Source of the DNA: Peptoniphilaceae bacterium
GTDB taxonomy: Bacteria; Bacillota; Clostridia; Tissierellales; Peptoniphilaceae
Assembly: GCA_028726605.1 (NCBI GenBank)
Contig: JAQYPV010000011.1
Coordinates: 1 to 64,000, forward strand
Length of the DNA: 64,000 bases
Reading direction: 5' to 3'
Part shown: one piece after another, positions 59,669 to 64,000 of the stretch
Layout: each line of letters starts with the position of its first letter
Numbering within the stretch: position 1 is the stretch's first letter
Made by a program: the position numbers and the translations under genes
Notes under the pieces: model-generated
Database searches by the model: none
Told to the model about the DNA's origin: nothing
The model's input: only the letters and a program-made list of their open reading frames with translations

Positions 59669-61009
59669 ATGGAAATTCAAATGACATCTTGGTCACCCGT
59701 CAACCCGCCGTCGCTTTTGGCGTTAATTCCCCTGTTGGTCTACATCGTCCTCATGTTTCGCGGCAAGGGCAACATCACAGGGCTTCTGGCGGGCATCGGC
59801 ATCGCCGTCATCATGATGGGCATTGACCTCAAAACGCTCGCACAAGTCTTTCAAGACGCCCTCGGCTCGACCACCGCGATGGTCGGGCTCATCATCCTCG
59901 CCGGCTCCGGACTGGGACTGTTGATGAATCGTGCGGGCATCACGCAGACGCTGGTGTACTGGATTGTCAAAATCGTCGGCGTCAATACGCCCAATAAAGC
60001 CAAATTCTCGCTCATCATCAGTTCCATCATCATCTGTGGACTCTTGGGGACGCTGGGCGGCGGGAATGCCATCATTGCGCCCATTTTACTGCCCATCATG
60101 GCATCGCTCGCCGTTCCTCCGACTGTGGTGGGCGTGTTGTTTAAGACCGCTGGAGAGATTGGCCTGATGGTGGGGCCGCTCACTGGCGTGACGCTGATCA
60201 CCATGGAAGTGACGGGGCTGAACTATGGACAGTTGATGCTCTACGCGGTCATTCCTTTCTCCATCGTCTGGTTGATCGGCACGTGGATCGGGACGAAGAG
60301 AATTGAAAAGGATTTAATCGGGAAAGAAGACTACCACTTGGATGCCGACATTCCCAATATCGATGCAATTCACCTGAGTGACGAGCAAAAGCGCAGCACC
60401 ATCATCTTCCTGATCGGTTTTCTGGCCTTGGTCGTCTACGGCGTGCTCTCCAAGCAGGGCACGAATTACGCCTTCCTGGTGATGGTCCTCTTGGCGCTTC
60501 TCGTCACCGTGGTCTCGCGGATGAACGCCGATGAGTCCATCGGTCTGATGGTCAAAGGGATGGCCTCGCAGTTTGAGATGATGGTGATCTTCATCTGCCT
60601 GGAAGTGCTGCTGACGCTCGTCTCGGCGAGCGGCGGTTTCGACGCCTTGGGCAACTGGCTCGGCGGTTTGGCCGCTCACGCCGGATCGTTCGGCGTCTAC
60701 ATCGTGGCGTCGCTGGTCGGTGGATTTGGCATTGAGGCCGCCGCCGTTGCGGAGATCAAGATCATTTACGACATGTTCGGACAGTTGGCGATGAACGTGG
60801 GACTGCCCATGTCGGTCTTCGCCACCTGCATCCTGGCCGCCACACGCCTCACCGGCTCCATGTATCCCACATCCAACTTTGCCGGCCAGATGGGCATTGC
60901 TCATTCGAGCAACACCAAAGATGGTCTGCGCGCCCTTTGGATTTCTGTGGGCTTGGTCTGGGCCTGGGTGGTCGTCTGGGGCCTCGTCGGACCGATGCTG
61001 TTCAACTGA
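59669..61009 (+). CDS. permease of the ion-transporter superfamily (NhaC/GntP-like)
   Basis: The 446-residue protein has about 11-12 helices. It starts SLLALIPLLVYIVLMFRGKG and has a repeated architecture with GTLGGGNAIIAPILLPIMAS in the first half and AATRLTGSMYPTSNFAGQMG in the second, as in citrate/GntP/NhaC-type carriers. GAGGAAAC precedes the ATG, seven bases after the aminoacylase stop. Such carriers often accompany D-aminoacylases and probably import the acylated amino acid. The substrate is not predictable. Confidence 0.82.
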   Translation: MEIQMTSWSPVNPPSLLALIPLLVYIVLMFRGKGNITGLLAGIGIAVIMMGIDLKTLAQVFQDALGSTTAMVGLIILAGSGLGLLMNRAGITQTLVYWIVKIVGVNTPNKAKFSLIISSIIICGLLGTLGGGNAIIAPILLPIMASLAVPPTVVGVLFKTAGEIGLMVGPLTGVTLITMEVTGLNYGQLMLYAVIPFSIVWLIGTWIGTKRIEKDLIGKEDYHLDADIPNIDAIHLSDEQKRSTIIFLIGFLALVVYGVLSKQGTNYAFLVMVLLALLVTVVSRMNADESIGLMVKGMASQFEMMVIFICLEVLLTLVSASGGFDALGNWLGGLAAHAGSFGVYIVASLVGGFGIEAAAVAEIKIIYDMFGQLAMNVGLPMSVFATCILAATRLTGSMYPTSNFAGQMGIAHSSNTKDGLRALWISVGLVWAWVVVWGLVGPMLFN

Positions 61010-61032
61010 CGCGACGATAACGCTTCATAGAA

Positions 61033-61076
61033 AAAGAGCCCGCTTTGCGATTTGAGAACCGCAGAGTGGGCTCTTT
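61033..61076. terminator. bidirectional terminator between the permease and rpiB
   Basis: AAAGAGCCC (61033-61041) pairs with GGGCTCTTT (61068-61076), extended by partial pairing of GCTTTGCG with CGCAGAGT. It serves the converging permease and allose operons. Confidence 0.75.
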
Positions 61077-61127
61077 CCAATGGAAATGATTTTGGAACGT
61101 GCGGAGGAGGGTGCTGTGTTACGGGAT

Positions 61128-61601
61128 TCATGCGTGAGGTGTGTGCTCCTTCGGATCCCAGCAACCTGCTTCGTAATCGGCAATCTCTTCCACGCGTTTG
61201 GCATGGCGTCCACCTTCATACTCCGCGTCCAACCACGCTTCAACGATCATCTTGGCCAACTCGACGCCGACCACACGCGATCCAAAGGCCAGCACATTCG
61301 CATTATTATGTTCTCGTGAAAGTTTCGCTGTATAGGGTTCACTGACGCACGCCGCGCGAATGCCTTTGACTTTATTCGCCGCAATGGAGATGCCGGCGCC
61401 GGTGCCACAGATGACGATCCCCAGGTCACACTCACCAGAAGCGACAGCCTGTGCGGCAAGAATGCCGTAAATCGGATAATCCGTTCGTTCAGATGAGTTC
61501 GTACCGAAATCGACGACTTCGTGCCCTTTGGATTCCACAAAGTCACGAATGGCCGGCTTGAGTTCCAGGCCTACATGGTCGTTGCCCATCGCAATTCTCA
61601 T
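61128..61601 (-). CDS. rpiB: ribose-5-phosphate isomerase B / allose-6-phosphate isomerase
   Basis: The 157-residue protein starts MRIAMGNDHVGLELK and has DLGIVICGTGAGISIAANK with the base cysteine, and the REHNNANVLAFGSRV segment. RpiB interconverts ribose-5-P and ribulose-5-P and, in allose operons (AlsI), allose-6-P and allulose-6-P. Here it is the last gene after alsK and alsE, which favours the allose role. The start is 13 bases after the alsK stop. Confidence 0.93.
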   Translation of the reverse strand: MRIAMGNDHVGLELKPAIRDFVESKGHEVVDFGTNSSERTDYPIYGILAAQAVASGECDLGIVICGTGAGISIAANKVKGIRAACVSEPYTAKLSREHNNANVLAFGSRVVGVELAKMIVEAWLDAEYEGGRHAKRVEEIADYEAGCWDPKEHTPHA

Positions 61602-61614
61602 AAGTCGAGTCCCT

Positions 61615-62553
61615 TCATTTTTTCTCTGTTGACCGTCGCTCCAGCATCTTCAGGCCATACATCCCCGCCCCGACGACGCCGCATTTCTGTCCGCCTCGAG
61701 AAAAGTTCACCTCGAGTGAACGACTGGGATACGGTTTTCGTAACAGTTCGTGAACCTTGCTTTCCAATCGGTGATACGGAAACCCCTCCATGCTGATGAC
61801 GCCGCCGCCTAAAATCACATGATCCGGATCGAAGATGTTAATCTCTGTCGCAAGCGGATAGGCAATTCCTTCGACAAAGCGCTGTAACGCCGGATGATCG
61901 CTGTGATTCACAAATATTTTTTCAAGGGGTTCATGCGGGAACAGCTCTGTTTTAAGCGCTTCGAGCGCCTTTCCCGAAGCTTCAATTTCAACGCATGACG
62001 TATTTCCACATCCGCACAGGCCATGAATGTCCCGCATCGGAATGTGCCCGAGTTCAGCGGCTGCTCCGTTTTTCCCAACGAGAAACTCGCCGTTGATGAC
62101 GATGGCATTGCCGAGTCCTGTGCCCAAATAAAAGGCAAGGGTCACGCCCTGCTCGGAGAGGTGTAAATCCGCCATATCGTACAAGGTGAGAAGATTCACG
62201 TCTCGCTCAATAAATACGGGAATGTTCAATGCCTCTTCCAGTAGCGAAACGATCGGGCAATTGTTGAGTCCCTTCAAATTAGGGGTGCTGACCACCACCT
62301 TGCGATCGTGATCAAGCGTTGACGGGAAGCCAATGGCGATGGCGTCAATCCCTTGACCACCATTCTGCTCCATCAAATGCTCGACGTAGTGAATCAATCG
62401 TTCGACGGAAGCATCGACCTCTTCGAACAAGGACTGACTGCTACTCTTTGTAAAATGGGAAAGCGCGCCATCTGAAGAATAAATACCTGCTCGAATGTTC
62501 GTGCCGCCAATATCTATACCGATAATTCTCTTGATCGACGCGCTCGAATCCAT
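61615..62553 (-). CDS. alsK: ROK-family D-allose kinase
   Basis: The 312-residue sugar kinase has the phosphate loop IGIDIGGTNIRAGIY, the active-site ERDVNLLTLYDMADLHL, LGTGLGNAIVINGEFLVG, the ELGHIPM segment and a zinc site CGCGNTSCVE. The order and wording (FPSTLDHDRKVVVSTPNL, INIFDPDHVILGGGV) follow AlsK, the allose kinase of E. coli, more closely than glucokinase. It phosphorylates D-allose at C6. GAGAGG in the end of alsE is its ribosome site (two-base gap). Confidence 0.88.
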   Translation of the reverse strand: MDSSASIKRIIGIDIGGTNIRAGIYSSDGALSHFTKSSSQSLFEEVDASVERLIHYVEHLMEQNGGQGIDAIAIGFPSTLDHDRKVVVSTPNLKGLNNCPIVSLLEEALNIPVFIERDVNLLTLYDMADLHLSEQGVTLAFYLGTGLGNAIVINGEFLVGKNGAAAELGHIPMRDIHGLCGCGNTSCVEIEASGKALEALKTELFPHEPLEKIFVNHSDHPALQRFVEGIAYPLATEINIFDPDHVILGGGVISMEGFPYHRLESKVHELLRKPYPSRSLEVNFSRGGQKCGVVGAGMYGLKMLERRSTEKK

Positions 62554-62555
62554 AC

Positions 62556-63233
62556 TTACCTCTCTTTACCCGTTGCGTTAGAGTAGTTTTCCTGCATCTT
62601 TTGCCACGCGAGATTCATATCGGGATCCAGGTTAAATAAACCGGAAGTTCCCACGACCAACGACTCGGCTCCCGCTTCTTCGAGTCTCTTAAAGGTCTTC
62701 GCATTACAAGAACCATCGACCTGAATGATGTACTGGTAATGATTTTCCTCTTTCAGCCGTCTCAACTCGCGTATTTTTTCCAGCATTTCCGGAATGAACT
62801 TCTGACCGGCATAACCCACATCGACGGTCATGACGGTGATCATATCCAGCCGACCCATGTAGTAACGAATGGCATCAATGGACGTGGCAGGATTCAGGAC
62901 AATGCCCGGCTTTGCACCAATTGCACGAATGTGATCGATGACGCGAAATGCATCCGTATTGATCACTTCCGCATGGGGAGAAAGGTACTCGCACCCCAGC
63001 TCCGCAAAGAGATCTAACCAATCATGCGGATCCTCTGCCATGAAGTGCGCATCGAACGGCTTGGTCGTAACGCTCCGCATCGCCTTGACCAAATCAGGCG
63101 ATAGCGCGATATTTTTTGTAAAATGACCGTCCATGAAATCGATATGAAAGCGATCGACGAGCGGATCCAGGGCCTCAAGCTGGCTCTTCATGTCCAGATA
63201 ATCGATACACATCAATGACGGTGAAAACTCCAC
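62556..63233 (-). CDS. alsE: D-allulose-6-phosphate 3-epimerase
   Basis: A GTG start with GAGAGGAGA upstream gives 225 residues. It is a ribulose-phosphate-epimerase TIM barrel (SPSLMCIDYLDMKSQLEALD, FHIDFMDGHFTKNIALSP, MTVDVGYAGQKFIPEMLEKI, VDGSCNAKTFKRL, VVGTSGLF). The GTSGLF ending and MDGHF spacing fit AlsE. It converts D-allulose-6-P to D-fructose-6-P, feeding allose into glycolysis. It lies 27 bases after alsC. Confidence 0.9.
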   Translation of the reverse strand: MEFSPSLMCIDYLDMKSQLEALDPLVDRFHIDFMDGHFTKNIALSPDLVKAMRSVTTKPFDAHFMAEDPHDWLDLFAELGCEYLSPHAEVINTDAFRVIDHIRAIGAKPGIVLNPATSIDAIRYYMGRLDMITVMTVDVGYAGQKFIPEMLEKIRELRRLKEENHYQYIIQVDGSCNAKTFKRLEEAGAESLVVGTSGLFNLDPDMNLAWQKMQENYSNATGKER

Positions 63234-63260
63234 GAATAATCTCCTCTCTTCACTGTAGAC

Positions 63261-64000
63261 TCAAGCATTCTTACGACTCGCGCCGAAGAAGCGGTCCAAA
63301 GTCACCGCGACGATGATCAGCGCGCCCATCGCAATCTGCTGATAATACGCTGAAAGGCCCATCATATTCAATCCATTGTTAATGGCGCCGATGATCAGTC
63401 CGCCGATCACCACTTTATAGATATCCCCTTGTCCTCCAAAGAACGAGGTTCCCCCAATAATCACCGCCGCGATGGCGAACGTATCAAAGCCCATCCCTGC
63501 ATTGGGTTCTGCTGCGCCCAATCGTGCGACATTCACCATGCCGGCCAAACCAGCGCACAATCCAGAAATCATAAACGCCAGCAGTTGATGCCGATGAACG
63601 GTAATTCCTGCAAAAAACGCCGAGCGCGGGTTCCCGCCCAGAGCATAGAGATTTCGGCCCGCCTTCATGCGCGTGGTGAAGATGATCAATATCGTTGCGA
63701 CAACCAGGGCAATGATCACTGGAATAGGGATAATACCCAATATTTTTCCGCCGATGGCGGTCTGAAAGCCGTTGGGAATTCCCGCGACGGCACGCGCATC
63801 AGAGATGATATACGTGATCCCGCGCACAATCGACTGCGTCCCCAAGGTGATGATAAAGGGAGGCAACCCTGTCAAATTAATTAAGGATCCATTCACAGCG
63901 CCCAGCACGAGCCCGGCCAAAACGATGCCGATGAGCACGGCAAAGACAGGGTGGATGCCGCCGACCATCAATTGCGCCGATATGACACCCGTCAACGCCA
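63261..64000 (-). CDS. alsC: ABC sugar transporter permease (AlsC/RbsC type), N-terminus outside the window
   Basis: The frame is open to the window edge; the visible 246 codons include GTLGTQS-like NLTGLPPFIITLGTQSIVRG, the EAA-like loop GRNLYALGGNPRSAFFAGI and GGTSFFGGQGDIYKVVIGGL, all typical of ribose/allose permeases. It forms the membrane channel of an ABC importer with an ATPase and binding protein expected upstream (right of the window). Context with alsE, alsK and rpiB indicates D-allose, with ribose as alternative. Confidence 0.9.
   Translation of the reverse strand, partial: ALTGVISAQLMVGGIHPVFAVLIGIVLAGLVLGAVNGSLINLTGLPPFIITLGTQSIVRGITYIISDARAVAGIPNGFQTAIGGKILGIIPIPVIIALVVATILIIFTTRMKAGRNLYALGGNPRSAFFAGITVHRHQLLAFMISGLCAGLAGMVNVARLGAAEPNAGMGFDTFAIAAVIIGGTSFFGGQGDIYKVVIGGLIIGAINNGLNMMGLSAYYQQIAMGALIIVAVTLDRFFGASRKNA

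Overview
The window looks like the chromosome of an anaerobic, amino-acid- and peptide-fermenting Firmicute, probably a Gram-positive coccus of the Peptoniphilaceae/Tissierellales type or another Clostridia. That placement is an inference from gene content (rubrerythrin and rubredoxins, a long-form tryptophanase with a sodium symporter, PepT, isoaspartyl dipeptidase, D-aminoacylase, RecD2, a CBS-domain pyrophosphatase) and not from a marker gene. AGGAGG-type ribosome sites are strong and frequent, and TTG and GTG starts occur. No rRNA, tRNA or CRISPR array was recognised.

Layout. 1-2.8 kb (+): a GC-rich oxygen-defence/redox cluster with a NifX-like tail, a double-rubredoxin protein, a ferredoxin-rubredoxin-rubrerythrin fusion and a QueD-like protein lacking the catalytic cysteine. 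2.8-3.6 kb: AT-rich mobile debris (broken SAP-domain gene, TnpW). 3.9-8.7 kb (-): a three-gene operon of an Old-Yellow-Enzyme reductase, an acetoacetate-decarboxylase-like protein and a tandem double short-chain dehydrogenase. 8.7-14.9 kb: lactate dehydrogenase, a lipoprotein diacylglyceryl transferase, an FNR-type flavoprotein, a zinc-ribbon membrane protein and several gene ruins. 15-29 kb: a mosaic island holding a DinJ/YafQ pair, an XRE-ABC transporter operon, TnpX/TnpV scars, a putative restriction-modification cassette (ribbon-helix-helix protein, EcoRI-like adenine methylase, DUF262-HNH nuclease) followed by a doubly inactivated serine recombinase, a GIY-YIG protein, AbiE ruins, a Fic protein, a GNAT and an ImmA/XRE pair. 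29.5-42.5 kb: core genes, mostly on the minus strand (pepT; ftsH-ppaC-tsaC; upp-murA-recD2-comF-hydroxyacid dehydrogenase). 42.5-45.5 kb: mirrored promoters, a 32-bp repeat leader, an SPFH/zinc-ribbon protein, and a phase-perfect 54-bp tandem array. 45.6-61 kb: amino-acid and organic-acid scavenging (iadA, tnaA, NSS symporter, YfcC, GltS, M20 amidohydrolase, GntP with glycerate kinase, truncated D-aminoacylase with a permease). 61-64 kb (-): a D-allose operon (alsC-alsE-alsK-rpiB) running off the window.

How it works together. The right half describes a cell that imports peptides, modified amino acids, tryptophan or tyrosine, glutamate, glycerate and allose and funnels them to fermentation; lactate dehydrogenase and the rubrerythrin cluster fit an aerotolerant anaerobe. 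The 15-29 kb island has been built by repeated insertion and decay: at least ten fragments are truncated or frameshifted, while the methylase/DUF262-HNH pair, the toxin-antitoxin pair, Fic and ImmA/XRE remain open.

The best candidates for something undescribed are (i) the EcoRI-type methylase plus DUF262-HNH cassette at 20.48-22.94 kb, (ii) the thirteen-copy 54-bp array at 44.7-45.46 kb, whose units each encode a conserved stem, alongside at least three other intergenic minisatellites of different unit length, and (iii) the reductase/decarboxylase/double-dehydrogenase operon at 3.9-8.7 kb.
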